Shown here: positions 9,580 through 18,296 of the stretch, in pieces | Position numbering within the stretch: position 1 is the stretch's first letter | Layout of the letters: each line of letters starts with the position of its first letter | NCBI RefSeq assembly: GCF_905397285.1 | Contig: NZ_CAJPUX010000002.1 | Coordinates: 868,001-932,000, forward strand | DNA from: Cupriavidus plantarum | Lineage (GTDB): Bacteria; Pseudomonadota; Gammaproteobacteria; Burkholderiales; Burkholderiaceae | DNA length: 64,000 bases | Direction of reading: 5' to 3' | Notes under the pieces: model-generated | What the model saw: only the letters and a program-made list of their open reading frames with translations | What the model was told of the DNA's origin: nothing | The model's database searches: none | Made by a program: the position numbers and the translations under genes

Positions 9580-11085
9580 ATGGTAAGCGGAATCTATTTC
9601 GCGCTGGTCAGCGGCATTGCCGCCCGCGCGCATCTGCCACGCTACGCAAAGGCGGTGTTCGAAGCGGACTGGCAACAGGCCTACGCGCTGGTGGCGGATG
9701 CCGCCGATGGCGACGAACGTCAGCTCGGCGTGGGCGCGGTCTCGCGTTTGCAGGCCGTGTCCGACGCGCTCGCCCTGCGCGACCTCGACGAGGAAGCCGA
9801 GCAGGGCTACGCGCGCGCGCAGCGCGTATGCCGCGGCGCGGAGCAACTGCGCCTTGTGTCATGCCGCAATACGGGCTGGCAGGCGTTCAAGCGCAACCGC
9901 ACGAGCCTGGCGCGCAATTGCTTCACGCGCATCATGCACGACGATGCCGCAAGCGGCGCGGAACGGACCGAAGCCGCGATCGCGCTGGCGTTGATCGATC
10001 ATCAGCTCGGCCATCAGCGCGCCGCGGAACATGCGATTGCCCAGGCTCGCCACAGTGCCGCGCAGGCCGATGACGCGCTATGGGCCCACGTCGTCGAACT
10101 GCTCGCGCTCGACATCGGCATCCAGCTCGCCATTCGCTGGTCGCCCGGACTGGCCGACCACGTATTCTGGCAATCGGTGCGGGCGGCCGCGCCCGCTGCC
10201 ACGCTCGGCGCGACGCTGGGTGCGTCGCCGCAGGACATGGCCGCCGCGGCATCGCTGCGCGGCAATGTGAGGGAGGCCTCGGTTACCGGGGCAGGCGGCA
10301 ACACCGGCATGTGGCCGGTCACCCTGATGGCCCGCTACGCGGCCTACCTCACCGAACTGGCCGCCACCGCTTCCGGCGATGGCGACGCCGCGCGCATGCT
10401 GCCTACGCGCATGGATGCGCTCTCGCTGCCGGAACGCACGGTGGTGCACGCCCATATGCGCATCGACGCGCTGATGGCCGCGCTCGGCGGTGGCTTCTCG
10501 CTGCTCACGGATCGGCTCTACAGCACGCTCGACAAGCGCGGCGATACCGCCGGCGCGGTGCGCGGCCATCTCGATCTGCTCTACGCCAGCGGCAAGGTGG
10601 CCGCCCTGCGCGGCCAGGTCGCCTCGGCGCTCGACCTGTGGACGATCTATTCGCAAGAGGCCCTCCAGCGCCTGCGCACGGAGGTCATCTCCATGCGCGC
10701 GCAGGACCCGCGCGCCGATGCGTCCGCACAGGCGCGCGCCGACGACATCGCCGGGCGGCTGCCGGCGAAATATCGCCGCGCGTATCTCTACATCGTCGAG
10801 AACATCGGCCACAGCACGCTGACCACGCGCGAAGTGGCCGCGCATATCGACGTGACGGAGCGCGCGCTGCAGATGGAGTTCAAGCGGTCGCTGGGCATGT
10901 CGCCGAGCGCGCTGATTCGCCAGCTCCGCCTCGAAGGCGTGCGCGGCGACCTGCTCGACGACACGCGTACGCATGCCACAGTGCTCGACACCGCCAGCCG
11001 CTGGGGCTTCACGAGCCGGTCCTCGCTGCTGAAGAACTATCGCCGCCAATTCCACGAATCGCCGTCCGAGACCATCCATGGCTAA
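9580..11085 (+). CDS. hrpB: AraC-family T3SS master regulator HrpB (HrpX-like)
   Basis: Transcription activator of the hrp regulon, expected to bind hrpII boxes. 501 aa, close to Ralstonia HrpB (about 477). The C-terminal ~100 residues form a double helix-turn-helix AraC domain (TTREVAAHIDVTERALQMEF, then WGFTSRSSLLKNYRRQF); the N-terminal ~390 residues are the TPR-like part typical of HrpB/HrpX. AGAGAGG at about 9566-9572 provides the Shine-Dalgarno. The 177-base upstream region (9403-9579) has no hrpII box, in line with HrpB being controlled by HrpG rather than itself. Its stop overlaps the sctC start by eight bases. Confidence 0.92.
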   Translation: MVSGIYFALVSGIAARAHLPRYAKAVFEADWQQAYALVADAADGDERQLGVGAVSRLQAVSDALALRDLDEEAEQGYARAQRVCRGAEQLRLVSCRNTGWQAFKRNRTSLARNCFTRIMHDDAASGAERTEAAIALALIDHQLGHQRAAEHAIAQARHSAAQADDALWAHVVELLALDIGIQLAIRWSPGLADHVFWQSVRAAAPAATLGATLGASPQDMAAAASLRGNVREASVTGAGGNTGMWPVTLMARYAAYLTELAATASGDGDAARMLPTRMDALSLPERTVVHAHMRIDALMAALGGGFSLLTDRLYSTLDKRGDTAGAVRGHLDLLYASGKVAALRGQVASALDLWTIYSQEALQRLRTEVISMRAQDPRADASAQARADDIAGRLPAKYRRAYLYIVENIGHSTLTTREVAAHIDVTERALQMEFKRSLGMSPSALIRQLRLEGVRGDLLDDTRTHATVLDTASRWGFTSRSSLLKNYRRQFHESPSETIHG

Positions 11086-13192
11086 CCGCACCCGCAGCAA
11101 CCCCACCCGCGCCAACGCCCGACGCGCGCGCCGGCCGGTGCGCGCCGCCGCGGTCGGCGCGATCATCGCCCTCCAGACGATGACCTCGATGTTCGCGCCG
11201 ACTGCACTGGCGGCGCCGATTCCATGGCGGTCGAGCAACATCAGCTACGTGGCCGACCGCAAGGACATCCAGGAAGTGCTGCGCGACGTCAGCGCCAGCG
11301 CGGGCGTTGCCGTGCAGATTTCGCCGAAGGTCAAGGGAACGGTAAGCGGGCGCTTCGACACGCGTCCGCAGCTGATGCTCGAGCGCATGGCGGCGACGTT
11401 CGGTTTCATCTGGTACTACGACGGCGCGGTCCTGCGCATCTACAGCGCGGACGAGGTGGTCTCGACGACGATCGGGCTCTCCGCCGCCTCGACCGCGGCG
11501 CTGCGCCGGTCCCTCGCCAAGCTGCAGATCGAGGATCCGCGCTTCCCGATCCGCTTCGACGACGACGCCCGAACGGCCGTGGTGTCGGGCCCGCCGCGCT
11601 ACGTGGAGCTCGTGAACGACGTGGCCAGGCTCGTCGACCAGAATCACGTGGACCAGCAGCACGGGCAGGCCGTGCGCGTGTTTCCGTTGCGCTATGCGTG
11701 GGCGGCCGATCATACGGTGACCGTCGATGGCCAGTCCATCACGATCCGCGGCGTGGCCAACATGCTGCGCGATCTCTATCAGCCCGATGGCGGGCGCATC
11801 GGTTCGCAGACGGCGCCGCAGTCCGATGCGCGCCGCTTGCGCAATGTGTCGGAGACCGATACGGGGTCGCCCGGCGGCGGCAGCCGGTCGCGCCAGCCGG
11901 AGTCGCAGAACGGCTGGATCATCGGCTTGCCCGGATTGATGGGCGGTGCGGCGGGCGCGGCCGGTGCGGTAGCGCCGTTGCCGGGGGGCGCCGTGGCCGA
12001 CGGCGGTGGTGGCGGCGCTGGCGGTGGAGGGATGGCGGCCTCGCGGCGCAATGGCCGCGTGACGGACGTCTATCCGGAAGACCGTCCGATCATCCAGGCC
12101 GACCCGCGCACGAACTCCATCCTCGTCCGTGGCAGGCCCGACCGCATGGGTTCGTTTCAGTCGCTGATCGAGTCCCTCGACGTGCGGCCGGCCGTGCTGG
12201 AGATCGACGCCAACATCATCGAGATTACCGACAACGCGTTGCAGCAGCTCGGCGTCGACTGGCGCGCGCACAGCGGGCATGTCGATTTCGCCATCGGCAA
12301 CGGACAGAACGCGCAGGCGGGCTACCCGGGCTCGCTCAATCCGAACGGCTACGGCAATCCGAACGATCGCGACCGTGAAGGGAATTCGCTGCTGCCCACC
12401 ACGCCGGTGGGCGGCGTGTTCACGGCGGTGCTCGGCGGGGCAGGCAAGTATCTGCTGTCGCGCATCAGCGCGCTGGCCCAGACCGATCAAGCCACGCTCA
12501 ACGCGAGCCCGAAGGTGGCGACACTGGACAACGTGGAAGCCGTGATGGACAACAAGCAGACGTTCTACGTGCCGGTTTCCGGCTACCAGTCGGCGGACCT
12601 GTACGGTATCTCGGCCGGGGTGTCGCTGCGCGTGCTGCCGATGATCGTGCCGGGCTCGGACAATGCCGGCACGCCGTCGCAGATCCGGCTCAACGTGCAT
12701 ATCGAGGATGGCCAGCTGACGTCCCAGACGGTGAGCAACCTGCCGGTCGTGTCGAACAGCACCATCGACACGCAGGCGTTGATCTCGGAAGGGGAGAGCC
12801 TGCTGATCGCGGGGTACACCGCGCTGCAGGACCAGCGACAGGAGACCGGTGTGCCGGGCCTTTCGAAGATTCCATGGATCGGCGGCCTGTTCCGCTACCG
12901 CAACCATTCGGGCCAGAAGTTCCAGCGCCTGTTCCTGGTCACGCCCCGCATCCTGCGGGCGCCGAGCCCAGCCGACCTCAACGGCGATACCACCAGCGGT
13001 CCGACGGGCATCGTGGGCACGTTGCCCGCGGTGCCGACGGTGGCGCGGGACGTCACGGCGGTATCGGGCATCCGCAATATCGCGGCGCAGCGCGCGCCGC
13101 TGCCGATGCTGCCCGCGCGGCCGCCGCAGTTGCCGCAGTTGCCGCCGCCGGCGGTTCCGGCAGCGATCGCTGCCGTGCCGGGTGGCTCCTGA
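11078..13192 (+). CDS. sctC: T3SS outer-membrane secretin SctC (HrcC)
   Basis: Secretin ring through the outer membrane. 704 aa, longer than most HrcC (about 570-610). A basic N terminus and hydrophobic segment end near ALAAP at about residue 47, giving a long signal peptide. N0/N1-type domains occupy about 50-200, an N3-type domain about 215-390 with a Gly-rich insert (about 285-325), and the secretin core about 390-630 (LNASPKVATLDNVEA, then VPGLSKIPWIGGLFRYR). A Pro/Ala-rich C-terminal extension follows. Translationally linked to hrpB by an eight-base overlap. A strong terminator lies right after the stop. Confidence 0.94.
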   Translation: MANRTRSNPTRANARRARRPVRAAAVGAIIALQTMTSMFAPTALAAPIPWRSSNISYVADRKDIQEVLRDVSASAGVAVQISPKVKGTVSGRFDTRPQLMLERMAATFGFIWYYDGAVLRIYSADEVVSTTIGLSAASTAALRRSLAKLQIEDPRFPIRFDDDARTAVVSGPPRYVELVNDVARLVDQNHVDQQHGQAVRVFPLRYAWAADHTVTVDGQSITIRGVANMLRDLYQPDGGRIGSQTAPQSDARRLRNVSETDTGSPGGGSRSRQPESQNGWIIGLPGLMGGAAGAAGAVAPLPGGAVADGGGGGAGGGGMAASRRNGRVTDVYPEDRPIIQADPRTNSILVRGRPDRMGSFQSLIESLDVRPAVLEIDANIIEITDNALQQLGVDWRAHSGHVDFAIGNGQNAQAGYPGSLNPNGYGNPNDRDREGNSLLPTTPVGGVFTAVLGGAGKYLLSRISALAQTDQATLNASPKVATLDNVEAVMDNKQTFYVPVSGYQSADLYGISAGVSLRVLPMIVPGSDNAGTPSQIRLNVHIEDGQLTSQTVSNLPVVSNSTIDTQALISEGESLLIAGYTALQDQRQETGVPGLSKIPWIGGLFRYRNHSGQKFQRLFLVTPRILRAPSPADLNGDTTSGPTGIVGTLPAVPTVARDVTAVSGIRNIAAQRAPLPMLPARPPQLPQLPPPAVPAAIAAVPGGS

Positions 13193-13193
13193 A

Positions 13194-13226
13194 CGAACGA
13201 CGCCCGGCGGTGCCGGGCGTCGTTCG
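13194..13226. terminator. Strong hairpin terminator after sctC
   Basis: Perfect 15-bp inverted repeat (CGAACGACGCCCGGC, 3-base loop GGT, exact complement) starting one base after the sctC stop. No T-run follows on either strand, so it may act as a bidirectional hairpin between sctC and the leftward ORF at 13249. Confidence 0.8.
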
Positions 13227-13248
13227 GGCCATGCGGTTGCCCGCGGCG

Positions 13249-13554
13249 CTACTCGTCGCTATCGGGATCGGGCGGTTTGTTCTTGCGCGCCTGCGCGATG
13301 ATCATCTGGCCCACCTGCAGCACCAGTTGCGTCATCGCGGAGTTCAGTACGGAGGGGTCCGTGCTGTCGCCCGAGCCGTTATTCTGATTGTTGTTGTTCG
13401 TGCCATTGGGGCCGTTGGCGCCATTGCTGCCGTTGGTGCCATTGGTGCCATTGGTGCCGTTGGAACCGTTCGAGCCATTCGAGCCGCCCGTGTGCTGCGG
13501 CGGTGGCGGTGGTGGCGGCGGCGAATGGGAACCGCCACTGGAGACTTTTGCCAT
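13249..13554 (-). CDS. Harpin-like Pro/Asn/Gly-rich small protein, HrpB-regulon candidate
   Basis: I recognise no named family. 101 aa from ATG 13554; longer upstream frames are unlikely because the hrpII promoter -10 lies at 13593-13588. Layout: MAKVSSGGSHS, a run of eight prolines (about residues 12-19), a repeat region of NGS/NGT/NGA triplets ending in NNNNQNN (about 24-65), then a helix STDPSVLNSAMTQLVLQVGQ and an acidic/basic tail ending DPDSDE. It has no cysteine and no signal peptide. Cys-free, Gly/Asn-rich, hrpII-driven small proteins next to translocon genes are typical of harpins or other secreted T3SS accessory proteins; that role is inference. Divergent from hrpF. Confidence 0.72.
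   Translation of the reverse strand: MAKVSSGGSHSPPPPPPPPQHTGGSNGSNGSNGTNGTNGTNGSNGANGPNGTNNNNQNNGSGDSTDPSVLNSAMTQLVLQVGQMIIAQARKNKPPDPDSDE
13400..13492 (-). repeat. 9-bp in-frame repeat array encoding Asn-Gly-Ser/Thr
   Basis: About ten degenerate copies of a 9-bp unit (plus strand CCATTGGTG-like) encode NGS, NGT, NGA and NGP triplets of the harpin-like protein. Confidence 0.85.
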
Positions 13555-13587
13555 GGGTGGTTGAAAGGTGACGTGGATGGAGTCCCG

Positions 13588-13649
13588 ACAGTAGGCGCCT
13601 CTCGCGCGCGGCGCGAGCGCGCCTGCGAATCGGCGGCGGCAATGGCGAA
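13588..13649 (-). promoter_or_regulatory. hrpII/PIP box and -10 for harpin-like ORF
   Basis: Minus strand: TTCG at 13649-13646, 16 bases, TTCG at 13629-13626 (TTCGC-N15-TTCGC). After 31 bases comes TACTGT at 13593-13588, fitting YANNNT. The ORF starts at 13554, giving a leader of roughly 30 bases. Confidence 0.87.
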
Positions 13650-13653
13650 GCGA

Positions 13654-13714
13654 TTCGCGTGCGGACGCTGCGTTTCGCATCTGGCCCCGCGCGTAGCGGG
13701 GCGATTCCCATAAT
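13654..13714 (+). promoter_or_regulatory. hrpII/PIP box and -10 for hrpF
   Basis: TTCG at 13654-13657, 16 bases, TTCG at 13674-13677 (TTCGC-N15-TTCGC). CATAAT at 13709-13714 after 30 bases is a good -10. Only four bases separate this box from the opposing one. Confidence 0.9.
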
Positions 13715-13772
13715 CCTCTCCGAGCCCCGGCACGCGCCGGCGTCATTCACGTCAGCTTATCGAGAGGCAACG

Positions 13773-15908
13773 ATGGACCTTCGAATCACCGCGGAACGCC
13801 CCGACGCGAACCTGCCGCCCACCTCGGTGGAAGAACCTCCCGCCGATACCACCGCCATCGACAACCAGGTCGGCGCGCTGTTCCGGTCGCCGCTGGCGCT
13901 TGGCACACTGCCCGTGCATACGGGCGTACTGCCCGAAGCGCCGCCGCCGGTCATCAATCTGTCCGAGTACGGTGTGCGTCCCCAGATGCTGCCCGTGTTG
14001 CCGGACAAGACCGAGATCGTGCCCAACCTGGACGTGCCCGCCGGGCTGCCGCTGCACGTCACCACGGGCTTCGTGATACATCCGGGCATCCAGACGCCTC
14101 AGATTCCGCAGACGCCGATGAAAGTCGACACGGTCGTCGAGCAGCCGCCCGTCGACGCGGCGGAGGCGCCTCCGGATGAGGCGCCACCGGAGCAGACACC
14201 GGAGCAGCCTCCCAGGCCCCCGTCGTTCGGCGAAGCGTCGCGCACCGTGTACAACTGGATGTCCACCGACCCGTCGATGCAGGGCAAGAACCTCAGCTAT
14301 GACGACGTGGTGGCCATCGCGAACGACGAGAATGCGCCGCCCGAACTGCGCGCGGCCGCGCAGGCGCTCACCGCGGATGGCGGCGCCCAGTTCAAGGAGC
14401 AGCTCGGCGGCAAGGACAACATCGCGAGCGGCAAGGACTTTGCCAAGTTCATCGCCAACGACGACAGCACGCCGCTGAGCGACGCCGATATCCAGACCGT
14501 CGCGGTGCTGGGCCGTCACCAGAAGGACCTGCCGAAGAACGAGAAAGATATCCAGGCCAAGATCGACGATCCGAAGACGCCGGACGATCTGCGCCAGGCG
14601 TTGCAGCAGATGCAGAAGAATCCGTCGCTGATGGCGATGATCGATGCGGGCAAGAACGGCAAGGTCGATGGCAAGTTCTCGGGGCAGGACATCGAGCGGC
14701 TGACGGAACGCCGCGGCGAGATTCGCGAATTCAACAAGCAGCAGGCCGCCATTTTCGTCGACAACTACATTCCATCGGACGAATCCGACAAGGATGCGAA
14801 GCCGCGTCCGATGACGGGCAACGACGCGATGCGCGAGCTGTATCGCTATTCGGACTACCTGCCGAAGAATATCTCGCGCGAGACGCTCGAGGACATCGTC
14901 AACGGCACGGGCAACATGGGCAAGATGCCGCCGCAGGTCATCGCGGCGGCGCAATACATGCTCCAGCATCAGGATGCCTGGTCGCAAGTCGCGCCGAACG
15001 GCTCGCTATCGCGAGCGCACCTGTGCGACGCCATCGCGCAGGACATCAACCTGAACCCCGACGAACGCGAAACCATCAAGACGCTGCAGGACAATCGCAG
15101 CACGTTCTTCGGCGACGGCACGATGAACCGCGACAAGCTCAAGAAGATCGCCAACGATCCGAACGCGAGCGAGGCGGTGAAGAAAGCCGCCAACCAGCTG
15201 CTCAACGATCCGATGCTGTTCGGCATGCTCGACAACGGCAAGCGCGGGCACTCGGGCGACCTGATCCATGCCGCCGACGACGGCAAGATCAGCGGCGAAG
15301 ACCTCGACAAGTTCGTCGGCAAGCTCAAGACCAAGGACCAGCCGCCGCCCGAGATCCCGCCGTCGCACGAGCCCACGACGCCCGAGGCGGAGGCCGCGGC
15401 TGGCGCCATGAAAGCGGGCATCCAGGATCAGCCCGAAGAAAAGAAGTCCAAAGGCGGGGGCTTCATGAAGTTCCTGCAAGGCGTGCTCAAGGTGTTCTCC
15501 AAGATCGTGGAGATCGTGGGGCAGGTCGTCAGCGCCGTGGTCAAGATCATCCCCGGCGTGGGCAACCTGATCGCGGGCGCGATCTCGGTGGGTTCCAGCT
15601 TCATCTCGGGCCAGCTGAAGGTGGCGTCGGTCGCGGCGGGCGGCGGCAGCAAGGACGAGATCCGCGCCGCCGAGAAGGAAGCCGGGCTCGACCTCGCCGG
15701 CGCCGCGATCGGCGGCATTGGCGTGCCGGGAGCGGGCGCGTTCGTGAAGGGGGCGGTCCATGTGGCCGAGGATGCGGTCGAGGCCGGCGCGACCCGCACG
15801 GTGAAGGAAGTACTGCCCGAAGCCATCAAGGACACCGCGAAGGATCAGGTCACGGACGTGGCTTACAACGAGGCCGACAAGGCCTATCACAAGGCGGTCA
15901 ACGGCTGA
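13773..15908 (+). CDS. hrpF: T3SS translocon protein HrpF/PopF/NopX family
   Basis: Putative translocon that lets effectors cross the host plasma membrane. 711 aa from ATG 13773, with GAGAGG upstream. The N-terminal ~145 residues are Pro/Glu-rich and disordered. A long hydrophilic part follows (about 145-535) with HrpF/NopX-type blocks such as AAQYMLQHQDAW, HLCDAIAQDINLNPDE and LNDPMLFGMLDNGKRGH. A C-terminal hydrophobic region lies at about 564-623 (VLKVFSKIVEIVGQVVSAVV, then IPGVGNLIAGAISVGSSFI), the expected membrane-inserting part. No signal peptide, as for a T3SS substrate. Its own hrpII promoter and a downstream hairpin make it a single-gene transcript. Confidence 0.87.
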   Translation: MDLRITAERPDANLPPTSVEEPPADTTAIDNQVGALFRSPLALGTLPVHTGVLPEAPPPVINLSEYGVRPQMLPVLPDKTEIVPNLDVPAGLPLHVTTGFVIHPGIQTPQIPQTPMKVDTVVEQPPVDAAEAPPDEAPPEQTPEQPPRPPSFGEASRTVYNWMSTDPSMQGKNLSYDDVVAIANDENAPPELRAAAQALTADGGAQFKEQLGGKDNIASGKDFAKFIANDDSTPLSDADIQTVAVLGRHQKDLPKNEKDIQAKIDDPKTPDDLRQALQQMQKNPSLMAMIDAGKNGKVDGKFSGQDIERLTERRGEIREFNKQQAAIFVDNYIPSDESDKDAKPRPMTGNDAMRELYRYSDYLPKNISRETLEDIVNGTGNMGKMPPQVIAAAQYMLQHQDAWSQVAPNGSLSRAHLCDAIAQDINLNPDERETIKTLQDNRSTFFGDGTMNRDKLKKIANDPNASEAVKKAANQLLNDPMLFGMLDNGKRGHSGDLIHAADDGKISGEDLDKFVGKLKTKDQPPPEIPPSHEPTTPEAEAAAGAMKAGIQDQPEEKKSKGGGFMKFLQGVLKVFSKIVEIVGQVVSAVVKIIPGVGNLIAGAISVGSSFISGQLKVASVAAGGGSKDEIRAAEKEAGLDLAGAAIGGIGVPGAGAFVKGAVHVAEDAVEAGATRTVKEVLPEAIKDTAKDQVTDVAYNEADKAYHKAVNG

Positions 15909-15931
15909 TCCGCAGGTATCGCCGGTGTGGG

Positions 15932-15954
15932 GGGGCCGGGCATTCCCCGGCTCC
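15932..15954 (+). terminator. Probable terminator after hrpF
   Basis: Nine-bp hairpin (GGGGCCGGG, loop CATTC, CCCGGCTCC, with one G-T pair) 24 bases after the hrpF stop. A T-rich stretch (TTCTTGTATCTTTT) follows about 15 bases later. Confidence 0.6.
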
Positions 15955-16019
15955 GGCGGCGACCATCCTTCTTGTATCTTTTCGGAGACAACATCAGGGT
16001 GATCCCGGGAATTTGAAGT

Positions 16020-16045
16020 AAATACGAATCGTTTGCATTTATAAT
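16020..16045 (+). promoter_or_regulatory. Fur-box-like site overlapping TATAAT -10
   Basis: AAATACGAATCGTTTGCATT (16020-16039) resembles a degenerate Fur box and abuts a perfect TATAAT (16040-16045), placed 38 bases before the TonB-receptor start. Iron repression is expected for such receptors; the Fur match is by eye only. Confidence 0.5.
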
Positions 16046-16078
16046 CCGGCGCTCTCGTCATATTGTTACGCCGGATTA
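16042..16078. repeat. 10-bp perfect inverted repeat in leader of TonB receptor
   Basis: TAATCCGGCG (16042-16051) and its exact complement CGCCGGATTA (16069-16078) flank a 17-base loop. The repeat ends five bases before the ATG and sits where a Shine-Dalgarno should be. It could be an operator or a translation-controlling hairpin. Confidence 0.6.
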
Positions 16079-16082
16079 CAGA

Positions 16083-18233
16083 ATGCCCCTCCGCTGCCGC
16101 CCCTGCCGCCGCCCCCGCCGCCGCCTCCGCTTTCACCTCACGCCCGCCGCCCTCGCTTGTGTCTCGGTGTTCGCCACCCACGCCCACGCGGCCGACGAGA
16201 ACACAGGCGCCGACAGGGCCGTCCTCCCCACGGTCACGGTCAACGCCAACGCCGCCGTCGATACCGATATCGGCTTCGCCACCCGTCGCGCGGCCGGCGT
16301 GACGAAGTCGAACGAGTCGGCCGCCGACACCCCGCAGTCGATCACCGTCATCACGCGCGATCTCATGGACAGTCAGCAGTCGCAGACCCTGAGCGACGTG
16401 CTGTGGAACTCCGCGGGCGTTTCCGCCAATACCTACGGCCGGCGCGGCTGGGACGACTTCATCATCCGAGGGCAGCGCGCGTCGGAGTCGATCTTCGCGG
16501 ACGCACTGCTCGTGGATAGCAACAACCGCGTCGCGCAGGAAGTCTTCGGCGCGGAGCGCGTGGAAGTGCTCAAGGGCCCCGCATCGATCCTGTTCGGCCA
16601 AGTGCAGCCCGGTGGGCTGGTCAACATCGTCACCAAGCGGCCGCGCCCCGAACTTTTCGGCGAACTCGGCGTGACGGTCGGCAACTACGGCCTGCGGCAG
16701 GTGACCGCCGACGTGGGCACGCCGCTCAAGCCGGACAGCAAGGCCGCGTTCCGGCTGACCGCGCTGGCGATGAACAGCGACGACCCGACGGACCACGTCT
16801 GGTACCGCAACCGCTATATCGCGCCGTCGCTGACGCTCGACTTCGGCGAGCGAACGGACTTCACGATCCTGCTCAGCCATAACGAGCGCCATTACGTGCG
16901 GCAGCAGGGCCTGCCCGTGAATGGCACGATCACGCCCAACGTCAACGGCGTGTTGCCCAACTCGCGCTTCATCGGCGAGCCCGGCGCGCAGCCCTACGAT
17001 GGCGAGCAGAATCGCGTGGGGTACGCGCTCACGCATCGGTTCGATTCGGGCTGGACCGTCAACCAGAACCTGCGTTACCAGACGTCGTCGCTGACGGGCA
17101 CGTTCGTCACGGCCGGCACCATGGCGGTCAACAGCCAGACGCTCAACCGCAGCGGCACGCAGCAGGACTTCTCGGGCGATTCGTTCGGCGTGGACACCAA
17201 TGCCCAGAAGACCTTCGCGTTCGCGGGCCATCAGCACAGCCTGACGTTCGGCGTCGACTATCGGCATACGAAGGAAGACCGCCTGCAGAAGACCTGCCGC
17301 GTGGCCGCGCTCAACGTCTACCAGCCCGTCTATGGCGCGGCCATCAACTGCCCGACGAACTTCAGCACGGACAGCACCGACTCCCTGAACGCGCTGGGCC
17401 TGTACTTCCGCGATCAGATCCGCATTGCGGATCGCCTCACCGTGACGGGCGGCGTCCGTTACGAAATGGCGCGCTCCGCGAGCGTCAATCACCTTGGCGG
17501 CACGCGCACGGACAACGACGACAAGGCGGTCACCGGGAGCGCGGCCGCGATGTATGACCTGACCGGCTGGGCGCGCCCCTACGTCAGCTATTCGACGTCG
17601 TTCCTGCCGAACATCGGCACAGACGTGAACAACGCCGCGTTCAAGCCGGAGAAGGGCCGCCAGGTGGAAGTGGGCGTGAAGTTCGACATGCCGGGCAAGA
17701 CCGGCCTGCTGACGCTGGCGGCGTTCGACCTCACGCGCAAGAACGTGCTGACCTCGGACCCCGTCAACATCGGCTTCAGCACGGCGGTGGGCGAGCAGCG
17801 CTCCCGCGGCTTCGAGGCCGAGCTGACGCAGGATCTCGGCAACGGCTTCAGCCTCATTGGCGCGTACGCCTATATCGCGAGCGAAGTCACGGAAGACACG
17901 GTGGCAGCCAACGTCGGCAAACCGCTCAACGCAGTGCCGCGCCACAGCTTCTCGCTATGGACCCAGTACCGCTTCCGCGGCGCGCTGGCGGGGTGGTGGG
18001 CCGGCGTCGGCGCGCGCGGGGAGAGCGCCAAGCGCGGGTACAGCTTCAACTACACGGTGCCCGGCTATGCCGTGGCGGACCTCGGCGTCGGCTATACGGC
18101 CAGCCACTGGCGCGCCGCGTTCAACCTGAAGAACGTCTTCGACAAGGCGTACTACGCGGGGGGTCTCAACAACAATGTGCTGCCGGTCGGCAACCCGCGC
18201 GTGGCGATGCTGAACGTCGTGGTCAATTACTGA
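16083..18233 (+). CDS. TonB-dependent siderophore receptor
   Basis: Outer-membrane receptor importing a ferric siderophore with TonB/ExbBD energy. 716 aa. Arg-rich signal peptide (PAALACVSVFATHAHAAD), a plug domain at about 50-180 (DTPQSITVITRDLM, then FIIRGQRASES, ERVEVLKGPASILFGQVQPGG), and a 22-strand-type barrel ending in VVVNY with C-terminal Tyr. Plug wording matches the ferrichrome/hydroxamate group (FhuA, FoxA, FiuA), but the ligand cannot be told from sequence. No Shine-Dalgarno precedes the ATG; a perfect inverted repeat occupies that position. No siderophore synthesis, TonB or sigma/anti-sigma gene is nearby, and it separates hrpF from the HrpG-like regulator. Confidence 0.92.
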   Translation: MPLRCRPCRRPRRRLRFHLTPAALACVSVFATHAHAADENTGADRAVLPTVTVNANAAVDTDIGFATRRAAGVTKSNESAADTPQSITVITRDLMDSQQSQTLSDVLWNSAGVSANTYGRRGWDDFIIRGQRASESIFADALLVDSNNRVAQEVFGAERVEVLKGPASILFGQVQPGGLVNIVTKRPRPELFGELGVTVGNYGLRQVTADVGTPLKPDSKAAFRLTALAMNSDDPTDHVWYRNRYIAPSLTLDFGERTDFTILLSHNERHYVRQQGLPVNGTITPNVNGVLPNSRFIGEPGAQPYDGEQNRVGYALTHRFDSGWTVNQNLRYQTSSLTGTFVTAGTMAVNSQTLNRSGTQQDFSGDSFGVDTNAQKTFAFAGHQHSLTFGVDYRHTKEDRLQKTCRVAALNVYQPVYGAAINCPTNFSTDSTDSLNALGLYFRDQIRIADRLTVTGGVRYEMARSASVNHLGGTRTDNDDKAVTGSAAAMYDLTGWARPYVSYSTSFLPNIGTDVNNAAFKPEKGRQVEVGVKFDMPGKTGLLTLAAFDLTRKNVLTSDPVNIGFSTAVGEQRSRGFEAELTQDLGNGFSLIGAYAYIASEVTEDTVAANVGKPLNAVPRHSFSLWTQYRFRGALAGWWAGVGARGESAKRGYSFNYTVPGYAVADLGVGYTASHWRAAFNLKNVFDKAYYAGGLNNNVLPVGNPRVAMLNVVVNY

Positions 18234-18255
18234 CCACCCCTAACCCGCAAGCATA

Positions 18256-18296
18256 CCCCGCGCATATGCCGTCCCTGTTTCGCGGCAAGCGCGGGG
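18256..18296. terminator. Hairpin downstream of TonB receptor
   Basis: CCCCGCGC (18256-18263) pairs exactly with GCGCGGGG (18289-18296), with an inner GCCG/CGGC pair. It lies 23 bases after the stop. CTTTT follows seven bases later. Confidence 0.5.

Noticed and set aside
13555-13746. 64-residue N-terminal extension of the harpin-like ORF
   Set aside because: It would start upstream of and read through the hrpII box and -10; the Arg-rich composition is noncoding-like.
15006-17945. Very long leftward open frame (979 codons) antisense to hrpF and the TonB receptor
   Set aside because: Arg/His/Ala-rich translation typical of high-GC shadow frames; the opposite strand encodes two clear protein families.
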